A stretch of DNA of 64,000 nt from Pseudomonas indica NBRC 103045 (lineage in GTDB: Bacteria > Pseudomonadota > Gammaproteobacteria > Pseudomonadales > Pseudomonadaceae). Both the position numbers and the translations under genes were made by a program. The stretch is taken from positions 1 to 64,000 of the forward strand of contig NZ_BDAC01000023.1 in the NCBI RefSeq assembly GCF_002091635.1, read 5' to 3'. Positions 29,504 to 39,983 of this stretch are shown piece by piece. How positions within the stretch are numbered: position 1 is the first letter of the stretch; each line of letters starts with the position of its first letter. Below the pieces are notes generated by a model that was not told the DNA's origin, did not search any database, and saw only the letters and a program-made list of their open reading frames with translations.

Positions 29504-30328
29504 ATGGACCGCTACGGCGTTTTCGGCAACCCCATCGGCCACAGCAAGTCGCCGCTGATCCACCGGCTGTTCGCCGAGCAGACCGGCCAGGCGCTGACCT
29601 ACGAGGCCCTGCTCGCCCCGCTGGACGATTTCACCGGGTTCGCCCGTACCTTCTTCCGCGACGGCAAGGGCGCCAACGTCACCGTGCCGTTCAAGGAAGA
29701 GGCGTTCCGCCTGGCCGACAGCCTGACCGCCCGCGCCGAACGCGCCGGGGCGGTGAATACCCTGAAGAAGCTCGACGACGGCAGCCTGCTCGGCGACAAC
29801 ACCGACGGTGCCGGGCTGGTGCGCGACCTGACGGTGAACGCGGGCTGCTCATTGACTGGCAAGCGCATCCTGCTGCTCGGTGCGGGTGGCGCGGTGCGTG
29901 GCGTGCTGGAGCCGTTCCTGGCGGAGCGCCCGGCCAGCCTGGTCATCGCCAACCGCACGGTGGAGAAGGCCGAGGCGCTGGCCCGGCAGTTCGCCGACCT
30001 GGGTCCGGTGGTGGCCAGCGGTTTCGACTGGATCGACGAGCCGGTGGACCTGATCGTCAACGGCACCTCCGCCAGCCTGGCCGGCGACCTGCCGCCGATC
30101 TCGCCGAGCCTGATCCGCCCGGGCCACACGCTGTGCTACGACATGATGTACGGCAAGGAACCCACCGCCTTCTGCCGCTGGGCCAGCGAACACGGCGCGG
30201 CGCGGGCGCTGGATGGCCTGGGCATGCTGGTGGAGCAGGCCGCCGAGGCATTCTTCCTCTGGCGCGGCGTGCGTCCGGACAGTGCGCCGGTGCTGGCCGA
30301 GGTTCGCAGACTGGTTCTGGCCGGCTGA
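29504..30328 (+). CDS. aroE: Shikimate dehydrogenase (NADP+)
   Basis: This 274-residue enzyme reduces 3-dehydroshikimate in the aromatic amino-acid pathway. The shikimate site is S14 and S16 in NPIGHSKSP, with the catalytic pair K64 ([10 protein letters not shown]) and D101 (GDNTDGAG). The NADP loop is [15 protein letters not shown] followed by NRT. Full length. Its stop directly abuts the stop of the convergent SulP gene. Confidence 0.96.
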   Translation: MDRYGVFGNPIGHSKSPLIHRLFAEQTGQALTYEALLAPLDDFTGFARTFFRDGKGANVTVPFKEEAFRLADSLTARAERAGAVNTLKKLDDGSLLGDNTDGAGLVRDLTVNAGCSLTGKRILLLGAGGAVRGVLEPFLAERPASLVIANRTVEKAEALARQFADLGPVVASGFDWIDEPVDLIVNGTSASLAGDLPPISPSLIRPGHTLCYDMMYGKEPTAFCRWASEHGAARALDGLGMLVEQAAEAFFLWRGVRPDSAPVLAEVRRLVLAG

Positions 30329-31897
30329 TCAGGTTTCGAACAGGACCGGGCAATGCTCCGGTCCTTCCAGTTTCAGCAACTCCTCCACAACCTGCGGGCG
30401 GGCTTGGCGTAGCGTCAGGCTGCGGTTCTGGCCGAGCAGGCGGCGGGCTTCCTGGTGCAGCATCTCGACCCCGGCGTAGTCGATGAAGTTGACCTGCTGC
30501 GCCTCGACGATCACCCGTGCTCCTTCGCAACGTTGCAGGCGGTGCTGCAGATAAGGGCAGGCGCCGAAGAAGATCGAACCCTCCAGGCGCAGTACGTCGT
30601 CTTCCCCTTCCCGCCATTGCTGCACCCGTGGTCGCGACGTGCGCTTGAGGTAGAAGAACAGCGACGCCAGCACCCCGGCGTAGATGGCGGTCTGCAACTC
30701 CAGCAGCAGCGTGGCGGCGAAGGTCAGGCTCATCACCAGGAATTCCGAACGGCTCACCCGCCAGAGCGCGCGAACGCCATGGATGTCCACCAACCCCCAG
30801 CAGATCAGCAGGATGCTCGCCGCCATGGCCGGCAGCGGGATGTGTTCGATCAGGCGGGCGCCGAACAGGGTGAACAGGGCGACCCAGAGCGCGGAGAACA
30901 CCCCGGCCAGTGGCGAGTGGGCACCGGCCTGCTGGTTCAGCGCCGAGCGGGTGAACGAGCCCGCCGACAGCGAGGCCGAGAACCAGGCGCCGACCATGTT
31001 GGACAGGCCCTGGCCGCGCACTTCCAGGTTGGCGTTGAGCATCTGCTGCGAGCGGCCGGCCAGGGCACGGGCGATGGACAGGCTGGTGACCAGCCCGAGC
31101 ATGCCGCAGGCGACGGCGGCCGGCAGCAGGCGCAGCAGGGTATCCAGATCGAACTGCAGCGGGCTGAAGGGCGGCAGCCGGCCTTCGAAGGCGCTGACCA
31201 GCGGCACGCCGCTCATCCACTGCGGCAGGGCCGCCACCAGCGCGCCACCGGCCAGGATGCCCAGCAGCAACGCCGGCCAGCGTGGCAGCAAACGCCGCAC
31301 CAGCAGCGCCACGGCCAGTGCCACCAGCGCCACCAGCAGCGACGGCCAATGGATTTCGCGCAGGTGCCCGCCCAGCGCCAGCAGGCTTTGCAGCGCGGTG
31401 GCCTGGCTGGGCAGGTCGAGGCCGAACAGGTTGGGTACCTGGCCGAGGGCGATCACCACGGCTGCGCCAAGGGTGAAGCCGAGGATCACCGAGTGCGAAA
31501 CGAAGTTGACCAGCGCGCCGAAGCGCAGCAGGCCGAGCAACCACTGGAACAGCCCGGCGAGGAAGGTCAGCAGCAGGACCAGCCCGACGTAATCGGCGCT
31601 GCCGGGAGCCGCCAGCGGGCTGACGCTGGTGAACAGTACGATGGAAATGGCCGCGGTCGGCCCGCCGATCAGGTGCCAGGACGAGCCCCACAGGCAGGCG
31701 ACGATTACCGGCACGATGGCCGCGTAGAGGCCGTATTCCGCCGGCAGGCCGGCGATCAGTGCGTAGGCGATGGATTGCGGCAGGGCGAGGATGGCGCCGG
31801 TCAGGCCGACCAGCAGGTCCTGGCCGACGCTGGCGCGGTTCTGCCGGGGCAACCAGGCAAGGAAGGGGAGCAACGTGATCAGGTCGGGACGGTGCAT
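30329..31897 (-). CDS. SulP-family anion transporter with STAS domain
   Basis: This 522-residue inner-membrane protein has about 10-14 membrane segments (residues 20-400) and a C-terminal cytoplasmic STAS domain (about 430-520, with VIVEAQQVNFIDYAGVEMLHQEA). Substrates of the family include sulfate, bicarbonate and other anions; the sulfate-ester locus next door makes sulfate export or uptake attractive but unproven. ATG 31897 gives MHRPDLITLL; a TTG two codons earlier is less likely. PAO1 has a SulP gene at this position (PA0029, from memory). Confidence 0.88.
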   Translation of the reverse strand: MHRPDLITLLPFLAWLPRQNRASVGQDLLVGLTGAILALPQSIAYALIAGLPAEYGLYAAIVPVIVACLWGSSWHLIGGPTAAISIVLFTSVSPLAAPGSADYVGLVLLLTFLAGLFQWLLGLLRFGALVNFVSHSVILGFTLGAAVVIALGQVPNLFGLDLPSQATALQSLLALGGHLREIHWPSLLVALVALAVALLVRRLLPRWPALLLGILAGGALVAALPQWMSGVPLVSAFEGRLPPFSPLQFDLDTLLRLLPAAVACGMLGLVTSLSIARALAGRSQQMLNANLEVRGQGLSNMVGAWFSASLSAGSFTRSALNQQAGAHSPLAGVFSALWVALFTLFGARLIEHIPLPAMAASILLICWGLVDIHGVRALWRVSRSEFLVMSLTFAATLLLELQTAIYAGVLASLFFYLKRTSRPRVQQWREGEDDVLRLEGSIFFGACPYLQHRLQRCEGARVIVEAQQVNFIDYAGVEMLHQEARRLLGQNRSLTLRQARPQVVEELLKLEGPEHCPVLFET

Positions 31898-31971
31898 GGA
31901 CAATCTCGGGCACGGAAGCCGTTACCGCACCATGCCGGGCGGCGAGGGTCAAGGCATTGGAGGTGCGAATC

Positions 31972-32053
31972 GCGGATTAATCCGCTCCCAAGGGCTCGAG
32001 TACTGGGAGCGGGATCTTTCATCGGCCGGAGCTGCGGGCGAATGAATTCGCCC
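31972..32053. repeat. Composite palindromic intergenic repeat
   Basis: Two palindromes lie in the 194-bp gap between the SulP and choX-like genes. GCGGATTAATCCGC is at 31972-31985 and GGGCGAATGAATTCGCCC at 32036-32053, the latter followed by CTACA. The second element recurs at 58173-58190 and, inverted, at 56949-56966, where a GCGGAT palindrome again stands beside it. This looks like a REP-type element typical of Pseudomonas genomes. Confidence 0.75.
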
Positions 32054-32091
32054 CTACAACCGTGGCCCGGCAAGCGCCGCGTAGTCCGGAT

Positions 32092-33018
32092 TCACATCTT
32101 GGCCTTCACCGCTGCCAGGGCTTCGCCGCCGTCGCGAGTGGTCACGCCTTCCAGCCATTGGTCAAGCACCTCGGGATGCGCCGCGATCCAGGCTTTCACC
32201 GCCTCGGCGTTGCTGCCCTTCTTCTCCAGCGCGGAGGCCATGATGCTGTTCTCCATTTCCTGGGTGAAGCTCAGGTTGGCGAGCAGCCGGGCGGCGTTCG
32301 GGCAAGCCTGCCGGTAGCCCTTGCGGGTCAGGGTGTAGACGCTGCCGCTGCTGCCGAAGTAGGCCTCGCCGCCCTTCAGGTAGCGCATGTCGATCTGCAC
32401 GTTCATCGGATGCGGCGTCCAGCCGAGGAAGACAATGAAGCGCTGCCGCTTCACCGCGCGGGACACCTCGGAGAGCATGGCCTGTTCCCCCGACTCCACC
32501 AGCCGCCATTTGCCCAGGTCGAACTCGTTCTTGGCGATGATCTGCTGGAGCGACTGATTGGCCGGTGCGCCCGAGCCAATGCCGTAGATCTTCTGGTTGA
32601 AGCGGTCGGCGAATTTGTTCAGGTCGGCGAAATCCTTCACCCCGGCTTCCCAGACATAGGTCGGAACCGCCAGGGTGAATTCGGTGCCCTCCAGGTTTTT
32701 CGCCAACTGCTCCACATCGCCGTTGGCGACGAATTTGTCGTGGTAGCTCTGCTGGGCCGGCATCCAGTTGCCGAGGAAGGCATCCACCAGACCGTCCTTG
32801 AGCCCGCCGAAGATGATCGGCACCGCGAGGGTATCGACCTTGGTCTGGTAGCCCATGCCGTCGAGCAGGAAGGTCGCGATGCCGTTGGTCACGGCGATGT
32901 CGCTCCAGCCCGGATCGGCCAGCTTCACCGTGGCGCAGCTGGCGTCCTCGGCCTGGGCGTGGAACGTGGCGGCCGACAGCAGACAGCCGCCGGCGAGTAC
33001 TGCGTTGAGTCTTTTCAT
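32092..33018 (-). CDS. choX: Choline/betaine-type ABC substrate-binding protein
   Basis: This 308-residue OpuAC-family periplasmic protein has a signal peptide (MKRLNAVLAGGCLLSAATFHAQA, then EDAS) and a conserved binding-protein fold (KLADPGWSDIAVTNGIATFLLDGMGYQ). It lies 51 bp after betC on the same strand. ChoX-type proteins bind choline, and the link to choline sulfatase suggests choline or choline sulfate as ligand. No permease or ATPase gene is adjacent, so it may feed a transporter encoded elsewhere, as several orphan binding proteins in Pseudomonas do. Confidence 0.82.
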   Translation of the reverse strand: MKRLNAVLAGGCLLSAATFHAQAEDASCATVKLADPGWSDIAVTNGIATFLLDGMGYQTKVDTLAVPIIFGGLKDGLVDAFLGNWMPAQQSYHDKFVANGDVEQLAKNLEGTEFTLAVPTYVWEAGVKDFADLNKFADRFNQKIYGIGSGAPANQSLQQIIAKNEFDLGKWRLVESGEQAMLSEVSRAVKRQRFIVFLGWTPHPMNVQIDMRYLKGGEAYFGSSGSVYTLTRKGYRQACPNAARLLANLSFTQEMENSIMASALEKKGSNAEAVKAWIAAHPEVLDQWLEGVTTRDGGEALAAVKAKM

Positions 33019-33069
33019 GCCTTCCTCCCCTGGTTTTTCTCGGATGGGCGATGCGCCCGTTTTGTTTTT

Positions 33070-34578
33070 CTACGGCCTGGGATAGCGCGCCCGGCGCTCC
33101 AGATCGTCCAGATCGATGTGATTGCGCATGTACTGCTGGCTGGCATCGACCCAAGGCTGGTGGTCCCAGCTGGTGCGCGTACCCTGCTCCAGCGCGGCGG
33201 CGACGAAGCGACGGCGGCGCTGGCTGGCCAGGGTCGCCGCATGGATTGCCGGGATGTCCCAGCGGGTGCGGGCCTCGCCGATGAAGTCGTCGAGCAGTGC
33301 GCGATAGGCCGGATAGAGCGCCAGATTGCGCTGCTCCTGCGGGTCTTCGAGCACGTCGAAGAGCAACGGCGCGTCCTGCTCCGAGTGCATGTATTTGTAG
33401 CGCCCGCGCCGGATCATCATCAGCGGGCTGGTGGTGCCTTCGGCCATGTATTCGCCGAACACTTCGTCGTGGCCGCCCTCGCCCGCCAGGTGCGGCAGCA
33501 GCGAGCGGCCATCCAGCGGCAGGTGCGGTTCCAGGCTGCCGCCGGCCAGTTCGACCAGGGTCGGCAGCAGGTCGATGGTCGATACCGCCGCGCCCACCCG
33601 ATGGGCTGCGAAGCGGCGCGGCGCATGAATCAGCAGCGGTACCCGCGCGGCCATCTCGAACCAGTGCATTTTGTACCAGAGTCCCCGCTCGCCCAGCATG
33701 TCGCCATGGTCGCCGGAGAACACGATCAGGGTGTCGTCGGCCAAGCCGCAGGCTTCCAGGGTGCCGAGCAGCTTGCCGATGTTGTCGTCGATGTAGCTGC
33801 AGGCGCCGAAGTAGGCGCGGCGGGCGTCGCGGATCTTTTCTGGCGGCAGCGGCTTGTCCCAGAGGTCGATGACCTTGAGCAGGCGCTGCGAGTGCGGGTC
33901 CTGCTCGGCCTGGGGAATCGTCTGGCGCGGCAGCGGAATGTCGTCGTCCTGGTAGCGGTTCCAGTATTCGGCCGGGATGGTGTAGGGGTCGTGGGGATGG
34001 GTCATCGACACTGTCAGGCAGAACGGCCGGGTATCGTCGCCGCGTACGTGGTCGTAGAGATACTGCTGCGCCTTGAACAGCACTTCTTCATCGAAATCCA
34101 GCTGGTTGGTGCGCACGCAGGGGCCGGCCTGCAGCACCGACGACATGTTGTGGTACCAGCTCGGCCGCACCTCCGGCTCGTCCCAGTTCACCGCCCAGCC
34201 GTAGTCGGCCGGGTAGATGTCGCTGGTCAGGCGTTCCTCGTAGCCGTGCAACTGGTCCGGGCCGCAGAAGTGCATCTTGCCGGACAGCGCGGTGCGGTAG
34301 CCGAGGCGGCGCAGGTAGTGGGCATAGGTCGGCACGTCGGCCGGGAAGTCGGCGGCGTTGTCGTAGGCGCCGATCTTCGACGGCAACTGGCCGCTCACCA
34401 GGCTGAAACGCGAGGGCGCGCACAGCGGGCTGTTGCAGTAGGCGGCATCGAAGACCACGCCCTCGGCGGCGAGCCGGCCGAGGTTCGGCATCTTGATCGG
34501 CGAGGCCGGGTCGTGGATCGGCAGGATCGGCGCGGCCATCTGGTCGGCCATGATGAAGAGGATGTTCGGGCGCTTCAT
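33070..34578 (-). CDS. betC: Choline-sulfatase
   Basis: This 502-residue type I sulfatase hydrolyses choline-O-sulfate to choline and sulfate, providing osmoprotectant precursor plus sulfur. The residue converted to formylglycine is C53 in the CAPSR motif (53-57); D12 near the N-terminus and the GDHGDML region are metal and substrate ligands. The start at 34578 gives MKRPNILFIMADQ, the canonical beginning; a long in-frame extension upstream crosses the divergent LysR gene and is not real. It diverges from that LysR regulator. Confidence 0.95.
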   Translation of the reverse strand: MKRPNILFIMADQMAAPILPIHDPASPIKMPNLGRLAAEGVVFDAAYCNSPLCAPSRFSLVSGQLPSKIGAYDNAADFPADVPTYAHYLRRLGYRTALSGKMHFCGPDQLHGYEERLTSDIYPADYGWAVNWDEPEVRPSWYHNMSSVLQAGPCVRTNQLDFDEEVLFKAQQYLYDHVRGDDTRPFCLTVSMTHPHDPYTIPAEYWNRYQDDDIPLPRQTIPQAEQDPHSQRLLKVIDLWDKPLPPEKIRDARRAYFGACSYIDDNIGKLLGTLEACGLADDTLIVFSGDHGDMLGERGLWYKMHWFEMAARVPLLIHAPRRFAAHRVGAAVSTIDLLPTLVELAGGSLEPHLPLDGRSLLPHLAGEGGHDEVFGEYMAEGTTSPLMMIRRGRYKYMHSEQDAPLLFDVLEDPQEQRNLALYPAYRALLDDFIGEARTRWDIPAIHAATLASQRRRRFVAAALEQGTRTSWDHQPWVDASQQYMRNHIDLDDLERRARYPRP

Positions 34579-34692
34579 TGCCTGGGTTATCTCATTCACT
34601 GTAGTTATGCGATAGTGCTGGCAGCCATCATTGGCCTCTCGGCCAGTACGGGTAAACCACACACGAATGGATGACTCGGATAAGCACGGCTT

Positions 34693-35625
34693 ATGCAAGA
34701 AACCTCTTCCGCGATGCCGCTCGACCTGCTGAGGGTGTTCGAGTCCGCCGGCCGCCAGTTGAGTTTCACCGCCGCCGCCCTGGAGCTGGGTACCACCCAG
34801 CCGGCGGTGAGCCAGCAGATCAAGCGGCTGGAAAAGCAGCTCGGCGCGCGGCTGTTCGATCGGGTTTACCGGGGTATCGAACTCACCGAAGCCGGCCGCG
34901 TCCTGCTGGAGCATGTGCAAGCCGGGCTGGCGGCCATCGAAGAAGGCATCGAGGCGGTCACCGCCCGGCCGCAGCACGAGGTGTTGCAGGTGGCCACCGA
35001 CTTCGCCTTCGCCGCCTACTGGCTGATGCCGCGTCTGCCGCGCTTCCACCAGCTCCACCCGGAGATCGATGTCAGTCTGGTGACCAGCGACCGCGGGCTC
35101 AACCTGCTGCGCTCCGACATCGACGTCGCCGTGGCTTTCGGCGACGGCCGCTTCAAGCACGGCGAAGCGCAACTGCTGTTCATCGAAGAGGTGTTCCCCA
35201 TCGCCAGCCCGCGCCTGCTGGAAGGCCGGCAACTGCCCCTGGCGCCGTCGGCCCTGGCAGATTTTCCGCTGCTGCATTTGAAGCCGGAAACGCGTAGTCG
35301 CTGGTTCGACTGGAGCGGCCTGTTCCGCGCCCTCGGCATCGCCCAGGCACCCGCGCCGGGTCTGCTGCGCTTCGACAACTACACCCTGCTGATCCAGGCG
35401 GCGCTCGCCGGGCAGGGCGTGGCCATCGGCTGGCGCCACTTGGTCGATGACCTGCTGGAACAGGGGCTGCTCTGTCCGCTGCTGAAAGAGCGGGTACGCT
35501 CGTCGTACGGCTATTACCTGGTGCTGCCGGAGCGCAAGCGGCGTCAGCGGTTGACCCAGCGCTTCGTCGACTGGTTACAGGCGGAGCTGGCCGAAGAGAA
35601 CGCAACGTCGTCGGGAGCCGTATAG
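34693..35625 (+). CDS. LysR-type regulator of the choline-sulfate genes
   Basis: This 310-residue LysR protein has an N-terminal winged helix (SFTAAALELGTTQPAVSQQIKRLEKQLGARLF, about residues 23-55) and a ligand-binding domain. Divergence from betC and choX over a 114-bp gap is the classic layout for a dedicated activator. The equivalent PAO1 gene is PA0032 (from memory). Its 3' end overlaps the convergent Rossmann-fold gene by 82 bp. An alternative start at 34714 is possible. Confidence 0.86.
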   Translation: MQETSSAMPLDLLRVFESAGRQLSFTAAALELGTTQPAVSQQIKRLEKQLGARLFDRVYRGIELTEAGRVLLEHVQAGLAAIEEGIEAVTARPQHEVLQVATDFAFAAYWLMPRLPRFHQLHPEIDVSLVTSDRGLNLLRSDIDVAVAFGDGRFKHGEAQLLFIEEVFPIASPRLLEGRQLPLAPSALADFPLLHLKPETRSRWFDWSGLFRALGIAQAPAPGLLRFDNYTLLIQAALAGQGVAIGWRHLVDDLLEQGLLCPLLKERVRSSYGYYLVLPERKRRQRLTQRFVDWLQAELAEENATSSGAV

Positions 35626-36215
35626 CGGATCGTAATCCGCTGGCGCAGGTGCTGCGGCGACTCCAGTTCGTCGGCCAGGGCGGCGGCGAAGCGGCGCAGG
35701 CGATACAGCTCGCTATCCGGGTCGGCATGCGCGGCATTGCGGAAATCGTCGAGGTCGAAGCGCCAGGTGATCGGCGGCGGCGTGACCAGGGTCCAGTCCA
35801 GCGGGCCGTCGAGCAGCAGATGTCGCTCGGCGTCGCCGATCAGGTCGGCCTCGATGATCAGCAACAGGTGTTTCACCCCGACCCGGGGCAGGCCGACGTT
35901 CAGCGCCGCCAGCATGTCCAGGGGAGAACCGGCACTGTTCGGCGGTCTGTCGGCGGCGCCGTCGGGCAGGTTCGGCGCCTGGTGATAGATCACCACGGCA
36001 TCCATCCCGGCCACGCTCTCGCTGACGCTCAGCGGGTCGTACAGATCGCCGAGCTTGGCGCGCAGGCCGGGGTGTACGTCGATGGCGTTAAGGTCGCCGA
36101 CCACCGCTACCGCTTCATGTTGACGGCTGAGCCACTCGCTCAGCAGCGCGCTGCCCAGGCTCGAATGCGCCCCGTAAAGGGCGAGTTTGAGCACACGGGT
36201 TTCAGCGTTCTTCAT
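35544..36215 (-). CDS. Rossmann-fold NAD(P)-binding protein (NmrA/SDR-like)
   Basis: This 223-residue protein has an N-terminal dinucleotide loop (LALYGAHSSLGSALLSEWLS) and resembles atypical short-chain dehydrogenase or NAD-dependent epimerase family proteins; the catalytic YxxxK is not visible, so a regulatory or reductase role is open. The last 30 or so residues are read through a GCGGAT palindrome (35624-35641) and into the LysR gene on the other strand, suggesting that the native stop was lost. No function assigned. Confidence 0.7.
   Translation of the reverse strand: MKNAETRVLKLALYGAHSSLGSALLSEWLSRQHEAVAVVGDLNAIDVHPGLRAKLGDLYDPLSVSESVAGMDAVVIYHQAPNLPDGAADRPPNSAGSPLDMLAALNVGLPRVGVKHLLLIIEADLIGDAERHLLLDGPLDWTLVTPPPITWRFDLDDFRNAAHADPDSELYRLRRFAAALADELESPQHLRQRITIRYTAPDDVAFSSASSACNQSTKRWVNR
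35624..35641. repeat. GCGGAT...ATCCGC palindrome at the convergent gene ends
   Basis: AGCGGATCGTAATCCGCT, a 7-bp arm palindrome of the same type as at 31972 and 56982. It begins at the last bases of the LysR gene and lies inside the C-terminal coding part of the opposing Rossmann-fold gene. Confidence 0.6.
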
Positions 36216-36232
36216 GCCGTCGGGCTATCCGC

Positions 36233-36553
36233 TCAACGCCGCGACAACATCAGGCCGACCAGGGTGGCGGCGCCGACGATCAGGCCCAGGCCGAGCACGG
36301 CGGTGGACCAGGGATGCTCGTGGGCGTACTGGTTGGCCAGTTGCCCCGCCCGGCGCGTTTGCAGCGACATGCGCTCCAGGCGCGGGGAGGAATATTCCCA
36401 GAGGTGTTCGGCCCGCGCCCGCAGGTTGTCCAGGGTGTGCCGCGATTCCTTGCTGGCGCCTTGCTTGAGTTCGTCGAGGGCGGCCATCAGGTTGTGGATT
36501 TCTCGCTCGATCTGCTCGGCCGTAGTGGGCTGGTGTGAATTGAACAGGCCCAT
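36233..36553 (-). CDS. DUF883/ElaB-type membrane-anchored protein
   Basis: This 106-residue protein has a coiled-coil-rich N-terminal part (residues 10-70) and a single C-terminal transmembrane helix ending in LMLSRR, preceded by AHEHPWSTAVLGLGLIVGAA. This is the ElaB/YqjD/DUF883 layout, a family that anchors ribosomes to the inner membrane in stationary phase in E. coli. ATG 36553 has GGGAG upstream. It follows no obvious operon partner. Confidence 0.8.
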   Translation of the reverse strand: MGLFNSHQPTTAEQIEREIHNLMAALDELKQGASKESRHTLDNLRARAEHLWEYSSPRLERMSLQTRRAGQLANQYAHEHPWSTAVLGLGLIVGAATLVGLMLSRR

Positions 36554-36640
36554 GGCATGGTCTCCCGTGTCGATGAGTGTGGTGTTTTTGACCGCCGCTA
36601 CGGCCAGAGGTGCCTCCATTCATCGTAAAACACGGGGCTC

Positions 36641-37024
36641 TCAGACTTCGTAGAGTTCCAGCGGCAAATGGTCCGGGTCGGCGAAGAAGGTGAAGCGCTT
36701 GCCGGTGAGCGCATCGCTACGCACCGGTTCGGTGGCCACGCCCTGGGCATTGAGTTCGGCGATTGCCGCGTCCAGGTCGTCCACCGCGAACGCCAGGTGT
36801 CGCAGCCCACGGGCCTCCGGGTAGGACGGCCGGGGCGGCGCGCCGGGGAAGGAGAACAGTTCCAGTTGGCTGTCGCCCAGGCGCAGGTCGAGCTTCCAGG
36901 AGTCGCGTTCGGCGCGGTAGGTCTCGGCGATCACTTCCAGCCCCAGCACCTGGGTGTAGAAGTGCTTCGAGCGCGGGTAGTCCGAGCAGATCAGGGCGAC
37001 GTGATGGAGTTTTTTCAGCGGCAT
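36641..37024 (-). CDS. VOC-family metalloprotein (glyoxalase/YaeR-like)
   Basis: This 127-residue vicinal-oxygen-chelate protein has two beta-alpha-beta-beta-beta units. Candidate metal ligands are H8 (LHHVAL), E55 (SQLELFS), H76 (RHLAFA) and E123 (LELYEV), which fits the H/E/H/E pattern of YaeR-like lactoylglutathione lyase relatives. ATG 37024 gives MPLKKLHHVAL; the longer frame upstream crosses the trpA terminator. Substrate unknown. Confidence 0.85.
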   Translation of the reverse strand: MPLKKLHHVALICSDYPRSKHFYTQVLGLEVIAETYRAERDSWKLDLRLGDSQLELFSFPGAPPRPSYPEARGLRHLAFAVDDLDAAIAELNAQGVATEPVRSDALTGKRFTFFADPDHLPLELYEV

Positions 37025-37093
37025 GGCGATCTCCGGGCATGGAACCGGATGGACCGGAGCGGCAGGCGAAGGTTTCGCACTTTCCGTCGGGCA

Positions 37094-37130
37094 TGAAAAA
37101 ACCGCTGCTCCCTTGGCGGGAGACAGCGGT
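37094..37130 (-). terminator. Rho-independent terminator after trpBA
   Basis: On the minus strand: ACCGCTG, T, CTCCC, GCCAA loop, GGGAG, CAGCGGT, then TTTTTCAT. A 12-bp stem with one bulge and a U tract, 15 bp after the trpA stop. It separates trpBA from the VOC gene. Confidence 0.88.
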
Positions 37131-37145
37131 TCGTTCGACAAGCGG

Positions 37146-39223
<2,078 letters not shown>

Positions 39224-39240
39224 CTACCTGTGCGTGTTTG

Positions 39241-39287
39241 TGGGAAAAGCGATTAGAGCGCGACGATATGTCAGAAAACCTCACGAG
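39241..39287. promoter_or_regulatory. trp control sequence, copy 1 (trpB side)
   Basis: TGGGAAAAGCGATTAGAG ... TGTCAGAAAAC lies 78-124 bp upstream of trpB. It matches the sequence just before trpI (39935-39980) at roughly three quarters of positions in the same orientation. The distance from trpB fits the place where TrpI binds in other pseudomonads, where trpI and trpB diverge directly. The TrpI assignment is inferred. Confidence 0.5.
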
Positions 39288-39414
39288 TCAGTACTCCCTC
39301 TCTCGTCCGTAGTGAAACTAAGAAAGTGTGATTGATTTAACGCTATGCGCAGAACTTCGGTTCATGCTGGACGGTCGCAGTCACACGGCACCGGGCCGGC
39401 AACGGAGAAACGTT

Positions 39415-39915
39415 ATGAAGCACGGAATGAAGATGGCGGGAATGACACTTGCTGTGATGGTGGGAGCGGCCCAGGCACAAACGACGGAGCTGGATGGGAT
39501 CGGCGTATCCCGCGACGTTCCCTGTAACGGCCAGGACGTGAGCATCAGCGGCAACGGCAATCGGTTTCGCCTGAGTGGCGGCTGCGGCCAGGTGATAGTG
39601 CATGGCTCGGAGCAAAGGATCGAACTTGGCGACGCCAGCCGTGTGGAAATCACCGGCGTTGGAAACCAGGTACAAGCCGGAAGGATTAACCAACTGGATG
39701 TGAGCAGCACCGGGCATCGGGTGAAGGCCACTCTGCATGGTGAGGCCGAGCGGCCGGCGCAAGTCATGGTATATGGCGCGGAGAATATTCTGACCCTCGG
39801 CTTCGAGGGCCCCGCGCAGGTGGATATCAGTGGTACTGGCCAGCAGCTCGACTGGCGCGGAGACGAGCCGCAAATCTCCACCAGCGGTGTCGATCATCGG
39901 ATCGAGCGACACTAG
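39415..39915 (+). CDS. Secreted DUF3060-domain protein
   Basis: This 166-residue exported protein has a signal peptide (MKHGMKMAGMTLAVMVGAAQA, then QTTE) and a repetitive beta-rich body in which short G-N-x-V/I and S-G-x-G units recur (VSISGNGNRFRLSGG, VEITGVGNQVQAG, VDISGTGQQLDW). This matches the DUF3060 fold, probably a short beta-helix. GGAG lies 8 bp before ATG 39415. It interrupts the trpB-trpI divergent pair and is bracketed by two copies of the trp control sequence. Function unknown. Confidence 0.8.
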   Translation: MKHGMKMAGMTLAVMVGAAQAQTTELDGIGVSRDVPCNGQDVSISGNGNRFRLSGGCGQVIVHGSEQRIELGDASRVEITGVGNQVQAGRINQLDVSSTGHRVKATLHGEAERPAQVMVYGAENILTLGFEGPAQVDISGTGQQLDWRGDEPQISTSGVDHRIERH

Positions 39916-39934
39916 TGCCTTGGTGGCGGCTTGC

Positions 39935-39980
39935 TGGGAAAGCGAATAGAGTGCCCTGACCTGTCAGGAAAACTCCCATT
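39935..39980. promoter_or_regulatory. trp control sequence, copy 2 (trpI side)
   Basis: TGGGAAAGCGAATAGAG ... TGTCAGGAAAAC ends 3 bp before the trpI start. It is a diverged direct copy of 39241-39287. Together the copies suggest that the ancestral trpB-trpI gap was duplicated when the DUF3060 gene arrived. Confidence 0.5.
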
Positions 39981-39983
39981 CAT

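Noticed and set aside
30057-31952. A 631-codon minus-strand frame overlapping the SulP gene
   Set aside because: It is low-complexity (arginine, alanine, proline) and in a different frame from the transporter with its STAS domain.
33070-35439. A 789-codon frame extending betC upstream across the LysR gene
   Set aside because: Choline sulfatases start MKRPNILFIMADQ, at 34578; the extension is antisense to a clear LysR gene.
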